Part shown: piece by piece, positions 19,920 to 28,326 of the stretch
Layout of the letters: the number at the start of each line of letters is the position of its first letter
Position numbering within the stretch: position 1 is the stretch's first letter
Origin: a bacterium
GTDB lineage: Bacteria; Armatimonadota; Zipacnadia; Zipacnadales; UBA11051
Assembly (NCBI GenBank): GCA_030604405.1
Contig: JAUVVY010000025.1
Coordinates: 1-64,000 of the forward strand
Reading direction: 5' to 3'
Length of the DNA stretch: 64,000 nucleotides
The notes under the pieces: model-generated
Told to the model about the DNA's origin: nothing
What the model saw: the letters and a program-made list of their open reading frames with translations, nothing else
Databases searched by the model: none
Made by a program: the position numbers and the translations under genes

Positions 19920-20138
19920 CTACTTCAAATCCCCACACATGAAGCGGTCATCGTCTCGAGCTACGATTTGCATCTTATCATCGCCGTTGAGGTCGGCCAG
20001 AGTGACGGCGGTTACATTATCGCCGATATTAAAGGGGTCTGCAATACTGCCTTTCAGGGGAGAGTGGCAGGAAGGACTGTGGAAGTCGATTGGCGAAGTG
20101 GTTGATATGACGTTACCGTTGAATTGCGAAAGGAGCAA
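19920..20138 (-). pseudogene. Second detached FG-GAP tail relic, more diverged
   Basis: The minus-strand reading has FNIGDNVTAVTLADLNGDDK and then MQIVARDDDRFMCGDLK, ending with a stop at 19920. It matches the last FG-GAP blade of the gene at 15516-19784 (FKTGDNVTALALADRNGDGT, MQIVAGADDGHVYGDIR), with more substitutions than the copy at 12058. Sequence upstream of 20050 is unrelated. It lies 135 bases before the start of the 15516-19784 gene, on the same strand. No translation start fits; a gene remnant or recombined module. Confidence 0.65.
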
Positions 20139-20143
20139 GCAAA

Positions 20144-21067
20144 GTGAGAGTGTGTGTTATCGGCGGCACCGGCCATACCGGCAAGAACCTGACGGCAATG
20201 TTGGTTGAGGCAGGCTACGACGTGACCGTGATCTCCTCTGGAAGGACCCCAGTGCCGGATGAGAGTATCTGGGCATCGGTCCGCAAGGTCCAACTGGTCT
20301 ATGGATCTGACGGGTGGACAGACGTCATACGGGATCTGCAGCCGGAGGTGATCGTTGACATCGTCCAGGACGCCTCTCCGGAGCTCTACGAAGCCCTCAG
20401 AGACGTCTGTGAACACTTCGTGCTTTGCGGGTCGGTATGGATGTTCGGGTTCCCGCGCGTGGTCCCGACACCCGCAGAGCCGCAAGCCCCCTGCCTGTCT
20501 GAGGGCTACGCGCGGAGGTACGAGCAGATGCTGGCGACAAAGGCGCGCGCCGGCGCGGAGGGCAAGGCCCTCACCGCGATCATGTGCCCGAATATCTGCG
20601 GACCCTACAAGATCCCGCTCGAAGGAGAGGGAGGGCGCAGCCTTGATGTGCACATGGCGCATCAACGCGGAGAGCCGGTTGTTCTGCCGGAGCCGGGGAA
20701 CTGCCTGATAGGTCCCTGCGATGCACAAGACATAGCCCGCGGTTTCTTTTGCGCCATTGAGAATCGTGAAGCGGCGGCGGATCAGATCTTCAACGTGGGC
20801 TCCGCCTACGCACTGACCGCCGTGCAGTTCATCGAGACCTACGGGGACATCTACGGCGTCAAAATCCCCGTTGAGTTCGTCAGTTGGGAACACTTTGAGA
20901 CGGAGGTTCTCCCCGACCTGGGAGCCAACTGGCATTTCAGGGCCAACATGTGTCCCGATATCACCAGCATTTCGGCAAAGATCGGCTACCGACCCGCCTA
21001 CACTCCCGAACAGACAATGGAACGCGCGGTCAAGTGGATGATCGACCAGAAGCTTCTACCGAGCTGA
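20144..21067 (+). CDS. NAD(P)-dependent epimerase/dehydratase (extended SDR family)
   Basis: 307 residues, GTG start with AGGAG eight bases upstream. The N-terminus VCVIGGTGHTGKNL is the Rossmann nucleotide-binding loop (G-x-x-G-x-x-G). The acidic residue expected after beta-2 of NAD-preferring members is replaced by SSGRTP, which fits NADP or a divergent pocket. The middle has VLCGSVWMFGFPRVV and a YARRYEQMLATKA segment, in which Y followed by K at a distance replaces a clean YxxxK. The C-terminal half (GPCDAQDIARGFFCAIEN, QIFNVGSAYALT) is typical of NAD-dependent epimerases acting on nucleotide sugars, so a role in processing released sugars is plausible. No signal peptide: cytoplasmic. Confidence 0.8.
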   Translation: MRVCVIGGTGHTGKNLTAMLVEAGYDVTVISSGRTPVPDESIWASVRKVQLVYGSDGWTDVIRDLQPEVIVDIVQDASPELYEALRDVCEHFVLCGSVWMFGFPRVVPTPAEPQAPCLSEGYARRYEQMLATKARAGAEGKALTAIMCPNICGPYKIPLEGEGGRSLDVHMAHQRGEPVVLPEPGNCLIGPCDAQDIARGFFCAIENREAAADQIFNVGSAYALTAVQFIETYGDIYGVKIPVEFVSWEHFETEVLPDLGANWHFRANMCPDITSISAKIGYRPAYTPEQTMERAVKWMIDQKLLPS

Positions 21068-21156
21068 GTCGCTTGAGCGGCTCGATCTGTTGCGGTTAGT
21101 CGTTGAGAGAACTGACGGCTCCGAGTGAAAGAGGGTCGGTCCGCAGGAGGAACATC

Positions 21157-21828
21157 ATGGAATACTACGTTCAGCGCGCGACAGTGTGTCCGGAATTAGC
21201 CGGACTTTGGGACGGCCCGGCCTGGCGGCAGGCTGAGGCGATCACGATAGGCAATTTCCGGCCGGAGAGTTCCGACCACCGTCCGAAGGTACAGGCCAAG
21301 CTGCTCTTCGACGCGGCGACGATCTACGGCATCTTCTACGTTCAGGACAAATACGTCCGCGCGGTCCATACGGGCTATCAGGATCCCGTCTGCAGGGATA
21401 GCTGTGTGGAGTTCTTCGTCGAGCCCAACCCCGACGAGGGCTACTTCAACTTCGAGTTCAGCGCCTGCGGGGCATTTCTCGTCCACTACGTGACCGATAC
21501 GACACGCCGGCCCGACGGCGAGTTCAAGGGCTTCGTCGAGTTGCCGCAGGAAGACGGGGACCTGGTGAGCGTGTACACTTCTCTGCCCGGACTCATCGAA
21601 CCTGAGATCCAGGAAGACACGGACTGGGTGCTTGAGTTCGCCATTCCCTGCAAGCTCTTCGAGAAGTACATTGGCTCGCTGGGCGACCCGGCGGGACAGA
21701 CCTGGCGGGCGAACTTCTACAAATGCGGCGATGCCACTTCGCATCCCCATTGGGCCTCCTGGATGCCGCTGCCGAAGACCGACTTCCACCTGCCGGAGCA
21801 TTTTGGAACGCTGCGTTTCGAGGAGTAG
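21157..21828 (+). CDS. CBM9-like carbohydrate-binding protein
   Basis: 223 residues from the ATG at 21157, chosen because AGGAGG lies six bases upstream; an earlier in-frame start at 21103 lacks this. The fold signature is that of family-9-type carbohydrate-binding proteins: LWDGPAWRQAEAI at the start, KVQAKLLFDAATIYGIFYVQD, CRDSCVEFFVEPNPDEGYF with the conserved D-S-x-V-E-F-F, and DTDWVLEFAIP. It ends with NFYKCGD and HFGTLRFEE. No signal peptide, so either cytoplasmic or released by another route. Stand-alone copies of this fold are frequent near glycan-degradation genes; the ligand cannot be read. Lies between the epimerase and the transglutaminase-like gene. Confidence 0.8.
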   Translation: MEYYVQRATVCPELAGLWDGPAWRQAEAITIGNFRPESSDHRPKVQAKLLFDAATIYGIFYVQDKYVRAVHTGYQDPVCRDSCVEFFVEPNPDEGYFNFEFSACGAFLVHYVTDTTRRPDGEFKGFVELPQEDGDLVSVYTSLPGLIEPEIQEDTDWVLEFAIPCKLFEKYIGSLGDPAGQTWRANFYKCGDATSHPHWASWMPLPKTDFHLPEHFGTLRFEE

Positions 21829-21980
21829 TCCCCGGCAGCCCTGCTGTGGTATCTTGTGCAGTGGCTGCGCGAGGCCACGCTGATGTTCCGTAGAACCGTT
21901 CGCGCGCAAGCTTCTACAGTCATGGGTGCCCGGATGAGGGACGTCACCATCGCTGGCGTCTCAATGAGGAGGCGGCGAAG

Positions 21981-24668
21981 ATGCGGCTCTATCCCGTCAG
22001 CAACGCACTAGGGGGCAGAGGCAGAGAAGCCACGAGGCCAGGCAGCGAAGTGCGTCCGCGACCGGATCTGGTCGCACGGCTCATGATTGGCATCCTGGCG
22101 ACCATTGCTGTCCCGCTGTGGCTTGGCTTGAGTTTGGGCGAGAGCGCTGCGGAAGTGGCAAGAGAGTCCACAGCCGCGCGCGGCATTGCCGTGCCGGCCT
22201 CGAGCATCGGGAACGAGTATCCGGTCGAAGCGTTGGCGGCGTTCGTCCAAAGAGCTGGGTTCTCCCCGGTGGTCATCGATTGGGCCTACATCACGGCGCA
22301 TTGGGAGCGCACCGACTTCGCCGGGGTGAACCGGCTGGTCGAAATGCTCTCGACGGCTGGCGTAGAAGTGGCCGCGATGTACCGGCCACGCTTTCTGGGG
22401 GAGGCGACCGTTCCATTCCAGATGACTCGCGACGGGGAGTCCGTAACCTCCCACGGTCGGGAGATCTGTTTCTCCAGCGAAGAGGCCCGCCGTTGGGGGA
22501 TCTCCTGGGGGGAGAAGATCCTTCAGAGCTGTCCGGGCTTTGCAGAGATCATTATCTACAACCCTCGCAACCTATGCCAGTGCCCGGATTGCCGCACGGC
22601 GCAAAAGATGGACCCCTTCGCGCACTACACCGCTGTGTGGCGTTTCCTGAGAGAAGCGCGGACGGCGTGGCAGGTGCTGAAGCCCGAAGTCAAGTTGGGG
22701 GTCGTCTTTGGGCCGGATCCGGACTTCTGGGCGCGCGGAGAGCAGGTCGTTGACGTAGCCCGGCCGTTCCTCTTGGTAACCGAGGAAGCAGATATACGCC
22801 AAAACGTGGCGGCGGTCGGTGCAGTACGCGACCTGCTTCCGGGACGGACAGGTGCGGCCCTAGCCAAGGTCACCTGGGGACCGGAGGACAAGGTCTCGGC
22901 CGTAAAACTGGCGGAATTTGATCGGCTTACGCGCGAGACCGGCACTGGCTACTTCTTGTGGATGTTCGACACGCTATTTCTTTCCGATCTGTACGATCCC
23001 CGCACCGTTGCAGAGGCACTTGGGCTAGACTGGGCAACTCTCAGGGAGCCACTGCTCGCCATAGCTGTCGGCAGCGAAGAGGCGCAGGCTGCAGAGAAAC
23101 GCTACACAGAGGAAGAGATCCAGGCGACTGACGCCGCCATCTTCTTTGAGGGCCTCGCCCGGCCGCCCAACGGATATCACCGTTTTGCGAGTCTGTGGGC
23201 GCTGACCGAAAAGGCGAGAATGGGCAATGTTGCCACCAAGAAGGAAATCGCGGACCGAGCCATCGAGATAGTCCGGGACCCCACACAGCCGGTTCATCAA
23301 AGGTGGCAATGCTGCTATGTGCTGCCCGCAACAGAGGACGAACGCGCAGTGGCGGTGCTGGCTCTTGTGCTGCAGGAAGATGAGAGCGAGACCCTCAGAG
23401 GTGTTGCGGCCTGTGCGCTCGGGCAGTTTGATACATCTGATGCACTGGACGCGCTTAAACAAGCTGCCGAGGATGAGCAAAGCGAGGCAGTACTTGACTG
23501 GATTAGGAGAGCCTTGCGCGGCGAGTTCCGCCCAGTTGCACCAGTATCGCCCAAGGTGAAAGCAGAAGGCGTCTCCCTGGCGGATGCGCTAGAGGGTAAG
23601 AGCGTCACTCTCGTATTGGTGAAGGACTTCATGCGCCTCGAGAACTCGGGGGCGGATTTGCACGAGGTCGAGTTCGAACGGTACTTCCCCGCTGTTGATG
23701 GTGAGCAGATTGTGGTTGGCCGGTGGGTAGATGCGCGAACAGACGCCGGCCAAGTCCTGCCGGCGTCGGTGGTCAAAGTCATGCCCGACGAACAGGGCAA
23801 TCTCATTCACACCTGGGGCCTAAGCACCTTTCCCGGAAGCCAGGAGGCATCTGTTATCATCACATCGCTGGTAGCGCGGCGTGAACGACCCCAGCCTGAG
23901 GGCGAGTTTGCTATTCCTGAACCTGAGCAGTATCCTGCGGAAGTTCAACCCTTCCTACGCGCTACGGCCATGGTCGCTCGAGACCATGCGGAGGTTCGGA
24001 GACACGCCCAGGAGTTGCTTGCTGGCACGCAAGACGCCTATCAGGTCACCCAACAGCTTGTCCACATAATGAGAGAAAAGTCCTACGAGCAGAAAAAAGA
24101 CGCGGACCACAGTCTACCTACCGCCGCATCCGTCCTACGCTACGGCGGATCGTGCTGTGTGAGTGCTGTGGCGGCCGCGGCGGTGCTCAGGGCAGCCGGC
24201 ATTCCCGCGCAGATCACCTATGTCCCCGCCGGCTACATTCACGGGATCGTCCAATTCTATCTCAACGGATACGGCTGGGTTCGGATGGACGCGACGTGCG
24301 GTAGTGCGAAGCTACCCCTTGTGCAGGAGGAGGCCGACTTGGGGAGAATCCGGCTATTCGACATGCCAATCGAGATGGAGGCGATATGGCATGCGTATGC
24401 CTGGCCTTACCACCACATCAACGCAATCGGCGCTTACAAGTTCCGTGCGGCGGGGCAGGACTGCCAAGTTCTACGGTTTACCCTCGAAGCGCCAATAAGT
24501 TCCTCAAACCAGGTGCTTGGCGGTATGCCACTGGAAGGCACCTGGGAGGACTGGGACGCGCTTGTCGCAGCGTCCAGGGCGGAGATTGTCAACGGCACTC
24601 TGGGCGAATTTCAGTCAGTTACGGAGAAGCTGCCCGGCCTATCGAAATACGTTGCGTTCCTTCGCTAG
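21981..24668 (+). CDS. Membrane-anchored TIM-barrel / HEAT-repeat / transglutaminase-like fusion
   Basis: 895 residues, AGGAGG before the ATG. One hydrophobic segment at about 31-52 (VARLMIGILATIAVPLWLGL) is a signal anchor. Residues 65-350 look like a glycosidase-type TIM barrel (FSPVVIDWAYITAHW, FAEIIIYNPRNLCQCPDC with a CxxC, GTGYFLWMFDTLF). Residues 380-510 are helical repeats of HEAT/armadillo type (LRGVAACALGQFDTSDAL). The C-terminal part is a transglutaminase-like domain: a GGSCCVSAVAAAAVLRAAG helix with the nucleophilic cysteine near 725, HGIVQFYLNGYGWVRMDAT with His near 752 and Asp near 769. This order of domains is unusual. Probably an extracytoplasmic enzyme acting on protein or glycan-peptide; the catalytic triad is seen, the substrate is unknown. 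Confidence 0.7.
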   Translation: MRLYPVSNALGGRGREATRPGSEVRPRPDLVARLMIGILATIAVPLWLGLSLGESAAEVARESTAARGIAVPASSIGNEYPVEALAAFVQRAGFSPVVIDWAYITAHWERTDFAGVNRLVEMLSTAGVEVAAMYRPRFLGEATVPFQMTRDGESVTSHGREICFSSEEARRWGISWGEKILQSCPGFAEIIIYNPRNLCQCPDCRTAQKMDPFAHYTAVWRFLREARTAWQVLKPEVKLGVVFGPDPDFWARGEQVVDVARPFLLVTEEADIRQNVAAVGAVRDLLPGRTGAALAKVTWGPEDKVSAVKLAEFDRLTRETGTGYFLWMFDTLFLSDLYDPRTVAEALGLDWATLREPLLAIAVGSEEAQAAEKRYTEEEIQATDAAIFFEGLARPPNGYHRFASLWALTEKARMGNVATKKEIADRAIEIVRDPTQPVHQRWQCCYVLPATEDERAVAVLALVLQEDESETLRGVAACALGQFDTSDALDALKQAAEDEQSEAVLDWIRRALRGEFRPVAPVSPKVKAEGVSLADALEGKSVTLVLVKDFMRLENSGADLHEVEFERYFPAVDGEQIVVGRWVDARTDAGQVLPASVVKVMPDEQGNLIHTWGLSTFPGSQEASVIITSLVARRERPQPEGEFAIPEPEQYPAEVQPFLRATAMVARDHAEVRRHAQELLAGTQDAYQVTQQLVHIMREKSYEQKKDADHSLPTAASVLRYGGSCCVSAVAAAAVLRAAGIPAQITYVPAGYIHGIVQFYLNGYGWVRMDATCGSAKLPLVQEEADLGRIRLFDMPIEMEAIWHAYAWPYHHINAIGAYKFRAAGQDCQVLRFTLEAPISSSNQVLGGMPLEGTWEDWDALVAASRAEIVNGTLGEFQSVTEKLPGLSKYVAFLR

Positions 24669-24982
24669 CCTGACCAGCCTGGACACGGCCACCACAAGCA
24701 TCCAAGTTCAACCCATTTCCAGAGGATGCGTTCTGGCACCGCCCCAACGCGTCAAAAGGAGGTTTTCGCCGATGTCGGTCTCCAGGTGGCGGCCCCGGAG
24801 GACGCCATAGCGGTCGAGGCTCTTACCGACAATGCTTCCTTCCTCCGCCGTCCCGGGCAGAATCTCTTTGAGCAGGCAGTCGGTATTTCCACCCTTCCGC
24901 GGCCCCTGAGCGCCGGCGGGGTTACCGGCACCACATCCGCCGGCGCGGCGCCATCCTGATGTTGGCAGCGAAGTGACAACTA
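24669..24982. other. Spacer between convergent genes
   Basis: This 314-base gap holds overlapping frames on both strands with no family match. It contains a 25-base stretch (24896-24920) identical to 28524-28548 inside the propeller gene at 28327-30228. This may be a small duplication relic; no gene is called. Confidence 0.4.
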
Positions 24983-25288
24983 TCAGATCTCCACGTCGCC
25001 CAGAGGGAAATGGTGTTGGCAGCCGTACACGTCCCGGTCGCCGGGCGCCCCTGAGCCGCGGCCGGGCCGCGGCAGCGCAACCTTGATCGTCAGAAGCCGC
25101 TCGAAGGGCACGACCCGCACGCTGTCTGGCTGCACATGGTAGAGCGCAGCAATACGCGATGGCAGGAGACTGCGTGCGCCAAGGACACGCCGGAAAGTGG
25201 CGATGTCGGGCAGCACCAGGTCGATCGTCAGCGTGAACGGGCCGGCGTTCTTGCTTCGGATGACCGTGGCGCAATCGTAAAGGCGCAT
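24983..25288 (-). CDS. DUF4387 domain protein, last gene of the hydro-lyase/AtuA operon
   Basis: 101 residues, the usual length of DUF4387 proteins. It starts MRLYDCATVIRSKNAGPFTL and ends with SGAPGDRDVYGCQHHFPL, matching the family pattern (L-x-D-x-A-x-V-I-R-S-K-N-A-G-P and G-D-x-D-V-Y-G-x-Q-x-x). The start lies two bases after the stop of the AtuA-like gene, so the two are translated together. DUF4387 proteins are recurrent partners of DUF1446/AtuA-like proteins and resemble the small C-terminal domain of AtuA; the molecular role is unknown. Small, soluble, cytoplasmic. Confidence 0.85.
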   Translation of the reverse strand: MRLYDCATVIRSKNAGPFTLTIDLVLPDIATFRRVLGARSLLPSRIAALYHVQPDSVRVVPFERLLTIKVALPRPGRGSGAPGDRDVYGCQHHFPLGDVEI

Positions 25289-25290
25289 CG

Positions 25291-26667
25291 TCAGACCTCC
25301 TGGAACTCGACCGGAAACAGAGCGCTCAGGTCCGGGACCTGCATGAGATGATAGACTGAGAACTCATAAACCGGCCCGCCACTGAAATCGGACGGGGAGA
25401 ACGGGAACGCGAGGTTGCCAGCCGTGGTCTTGCGCCCGTCGTAGTGCTGGTGCAGGGCCGTCGAGCGCGCCAGCTTGAGCACGCGGTCGGCCAGGTCCTG
25501 GGAGGGGGCGACCGCGTCAATGACGAGGCCCACCTCGCGCGGTGGCGGTGAGGGCAGGCCCTCCAGCGGACCGGTCACGCCGTCCAGGCCATATCGCAGG
25601 AACCGAAGGCTAATCTGATCGGGTGGAAGAACGTCCGCAAGGGCACGCGTCACTGTCTCGCGTACTGAATGCTCGAGGGCGTCCAGCCGCTCAATGGTAC
25701 CCGGATCGCGGACGCCGGCAATGGTGATGGCGCGATATCCCACGCAACGCGCGCCCTCCAGCTTCACGGCATCTTGAGCGGGCGGCACCAGGCAGGCCCC
25801 GCGCACCTTCACCCCACCTTCACCCACAGGCTCAAACGTGCAGTTGGAGAGGTCAACCTTGCCTTCGGGCTCATAGAAACAGTTCGGGTCAGGCTGCTCA
25901 TACAGCGAATGGGCCGCCACCGACTCGGGCGTGCAGCGCCGCTCGGGGTTGGCCGGAAACACCTCAAAACAGGTCGCCCCGACCGTCCCGATCAGCACAT
26001 CATTGGCGCCTCCGGGCGTCGCACACAGGGCGCCGCATTCCATGATCTTGCCCAGGTGCAGGGCGAGGCCGGGGTCGAACCCGTGACGGATCGGCTCCGC
26101 GGCGAAGATGGCCGCATCACAGCAGCGCCCCGCGATCACCACCTGGGCGCCGCCGTCGAGCGCCCGGATGATCGGCTCCGTGCCCATCTGTGCGACGATG
26201 TGTGTGCAGGCCCGAACGTGCTCTTCCGTGAGCGGGTGGGAGTGTCCACACGGCGCAAGACGTCCCTCCCGCAGCGCCTCGAGCACGGTCGCAGCCGCCA
26301 CGTCGGCCGGGATCACGGCCAGGCGGAAGTGAAGTCGGTTGCGCCCGGCGATCTCCCGCAGCATCTCCAGGAAGCGCTCCAGGTGCGGTTTGGCCCCGGA
26401 GCCACCTGCTGTGCCGACCACCAGGGGAGTTTCTCTCTCGATGGCTGCACACAGGGCCGGCTCGAGATCGCGCGAGGCTTGAGCAGTGCTGACGAAACCC
26501 TCACCGGCTCCGAGGTAGTACGGACCGGGGTCGGTCGAGCCGGCGTCAACCCCGATCAGGTCCGGATGCATGGCGAGAGCACGCTCAAGGCTCTGCAACG
26601 GGTAGCCATATCCCAGCAGGCCGCACAGCGACACCATGCGCAGTCGGCGGCCCTTACCCGCGCTCAC
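25291..26667 (-). CDS. AtuA-like (DUF1446) protein
   Basis: 458 residues; the GTG start overlaps the stop of the upstream hydro-lyase beta subunit (GTGA). An alternative ATG is at 26637. The sequence has the DUF1446 landmarks: LIGVDAGSTDPGPYYLGAG near the N-terminus, VGTAGGSGAKPH, a GAQVVIAGRCCDAAIFAAEP segment and LHLGKIMECGALC. Named for AtuA of acyclic terpene (citronellol/geraniol) catabolism, but most family members have no assigned reaction. Here the C-terminal AtuA domain is missing and the separate DUF4387 gene follows at once, the common split arrangement. With the dehydratase upstream, a role in catabolism of a hydroxy-acid or dicarboxylate is more likely than terpene use (inference). 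Confidence 0.85.
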   Translation of the reverse strand: MSAGKGRRLRMVSLCGLLGYGYPLQSLERALAMHPDLIGVDAGSTDPGPYYLGAGEGFVSTAQASRDLEPALCAAIERETPLVVGTAGGSGAKPHLERFLEMLREIAGRNRLHFRLAVIPADVAAATVLEALREGRLAPCGHSHPLTEEHVRACTHIVAQMGTEPIIRALDGGAQVVIAGRCCDAAIFAAEPIRHGFDPGLALHLGKIMECGALCATPGGANDVLIGTVGATCFEVFPANPERRCTPESVAAHSLYEQPDPNCFYEPEGKVDLSNCTFEPVGEGGVKVRGACLVPPAQDAVKLEGARCVGYRAITIAGVRDPGTIERLDALEHSVRETVTRALADVLPPDQISLRFLRYGLDGVTGPLEGLPSPPPREVGLVIDAVAPSQDLADRVLKLARSTALHQHYDGRKTTAGNLAFPFSPSDFSGGPVYEFSVYHLMQVPDLSALFPVEFQEV

Positions 26668-27299
26668 GGGTTCACCTCCGTATATGCGAAGTCCGAGGGA
26701 ATGCCGAGCTCTTCATACACGTCTGCCAGATGCCCGCGTCCCCGGGCCTCGAGGATCTCGAAGTAGTTGCGGCCGGCAGCATCCATGTCCACAAAGAACG
26801 GGCCGAAATGGTCCACCTCGAAAACCCAGGTCGCCTCGGTCTTGCCGAGTTCCTCGAGGAAGTGCACCGCCACCACTCGCTGCACCTGGCGGCGCAGCAG
26901 ATTGCCGCAGACCCCGATCTTGGTCAGATGCACCGCGCCGACGTCACGCAGCGCGTGTGCCGTGCCGGGCCCCATCGTGGTCTTGCCGATGAGCGTCCGG
27001 AGCCCCAGCTTCCTGACCACAGCGCCGCCGTAGCGCTCGAACCGGATACTGGACGTAGGCTCGATGCTGACGATCTCCCAGGCGTCCTCAGTTTGCCGCA
27101 TGACCGGGCCCACGTGGAAGAAGCAGTTCACCTCACGGAAGTCGAGCGGCGGGAGCAGGTCGTCCTCGATGGCGCGAATGTGGAAGAGGCTGCGCCCGGT
27201 GAACAGCAGCCCGCTGACGGTGACCACCTGTCCGAGTTGAAGTTCACGCGCCAGGGGCTCCGACAACGGCAACTGGAGATGGCGGATGGTGTCGTTCAC
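26664..27299 (-). CDS. Fumarase/L-tartrate dehydratase-type hydro-lyase, beta subunit
   Basis: 211 residues from the GTG at 27299, which overlaps the alpha-subunit stop (GTGA) and gives the family's usual length; longer in-frame starts read into the alpha gene. Class I fumarase C-terminal-domain features: LPLSEPLARELQLGQVVTVS, then LLFTGRSLFHIRA (T-G-R-D-x-A-H in most members), FHVGPVMRQ, TTMGPGTAHALRDVGAVHLT and GPFFVDMDAAGRNYFEIL. The beta subunit completes the active site that binds the substrate carboxylates. With alpha it forms an oxygen-sensitive 4Fe-4S hydro-lyase. Possible substrates: fumarate/malate, tartrate, mesaconate/citramalate; sequence alone does not decide. Confidence 0.88.
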   Translation of the reverse strand: MNDTIRHLQLPLSEPLARELQLGQVVTVSGLLFTGRSLFHIRAIEDDLLPPLDFREVNCFFHVGPVMRQTEDAWEIVSIEPTSSIRFERYGGAVVRKLGLRTLIGKTTMGPGTAHALRDVGAVHLTKIGVCGNLLRRQVQRVVAVHFLEELGKTEATWVFEVDHFGPFFVDMDAAGRNYFEILEARGRGHLADVYEELGIPSDFAYTEVNP

Positions 27300-28198
27300 G
27301 GCAGCTCTCCCGTATAGCTTACTTGCCCGTCGCTTGAGATGGTAGCCCGCCAGCGGCGTCCGACCAGGCACTGAGCATTGACGGCCACCGGCAGCGCCGC
27401 CGTGTGCGTCATGGCCGTTTCCACGTGAATGGCCAGCACTGCGTTGGTCCCCGCGACGCCCATCGGCCCCAGACCCAGGCGTTGCGCCGCGGCGTAGAGC
27501 TTGTCTTCAATCGCCGCCACGCGCGGATCCGGATGCGGCCGGCGGACCGGTCGGAGCAGCGCCGCTTGCTTGGCCAATTTCATGCACAGATCCGCCGTGC
27601 CGCCGATGCCGATGCCGACAATGACGGGCGGGCAGATCTTCCCCGCGTAGCAGCCATCACGAATTGCATCAATGGCGAACTTGAGGATTCCTGCCTCACC
27701 ATCGGAGGGATACATCATGCGGTAGAACGTGCCGAAGATCTCGCCGCCGCCGCCCTTCGGCGCGGCGATGATGTCGAGCCCATCACCATCCCCGTTGAAG
27801 CGCAGCTCCACCGTGGGCATCCCCGGCCCGAGGTTGTTGCCCGGATTATCGCGGGTCAGCGGGTTGACCATCGTCGGGCGGAGAAAGCTCTCCGCCGTGG
27901 CCCTGGCGGTTGCCTCCCTGGCGGCTTCCCAGAGAACGCCGAATCCTCCCGCAATCTGCGTGCGGCTTCCGGCCGTGACAAAGAAGAGCGGGAACCCCGT
28001 ATCCGCGCAGACCAGCACCGCCCCCTCGCCCGTCTCGCGCGCATTCTGCAGGCTCACCTGCAGATGCCGGCGCGCTAGCGGATCGGTCTCCTCCTCGAGC
28101 GCCGTCATCAGCGCTGCCTCGACGTCAGGCGGCAGATTCGTCGCCGCCAGGCACATGGCCTCATACATAGTGGAGACGATCGTTTCCCGGCGAATCAT
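27296..28198 (-). CDS. Fumarase/L-tartrate dehydratase-type hydro-lyase, alpha subunit
   Basis: 300 residues, ATG start. The three cysteines expected to hold the 4Fe-4S cluster are at C64 (VCADTG), C189 (KICPP) and C277 (NAQC). Conserved segments PVIVGIGIGGTAD, LGLGPMGVAGTNAVLAIHVE and HTAALPVAVN agree with two-subunit class I fumarases and tartrate dehydratases. First gene of a four-gene operon (alpha, beta, AtuA-like, DUF4387) with overlapping or nearly overlapping junctions, hence coordinated expression. Substrate is inferred only as a dicarboxylate: malate, tartrate or citramalate. Cytoplasmic; likely sensitive to oxygen because of the solvent-exposed cluster. Confidence 0.88.
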   Translation of the reverse strand: MIRRETIVSTMYEAMCLAATNLPPDVEAALMTALEEETDPLARRHLQVSLQNARETGEGAVLVCADTGFPLFFVTAGSRTQIAGGFGVLWEAAREATARATAESFLRPTMVNPLTRDNPGNNLGPGMPTVELRFNGDGDGLDIIAAPKGGGGEIFGTFYRMMYPSDGEAGILKFAIDAIRDGCYAGKICPPVIVGIGIGGTADLCMKLAKQAALLRPVRRPHPDPRVAAIEDKLYAAAQRLGLGPMGVAGTNAVLAIHVETAMTHTAALPVAVNAQCLVGRRWRATISSDGQVSYTGELP

Positions 28199-28326
28199 GC
28201 GCCCGCTCCTCTCGCAGTATGTTCCTCACTTTCTCTCATGCCAAGCGGACCCAGACCTGGTGGTCAGACCACAATGACGCGCCCGATAGCAAGCTCTCCG
28301 CGCTTGTCGAGAGTTGAAAAGCGCGG

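Noticed and set aside
25669-26766. Long plus-strand frame opposite the AtuA-like gene
   Set aside because: Antisense shadow; AtuA/DUF1446 motifs and operon overlaps are on the minus strand.
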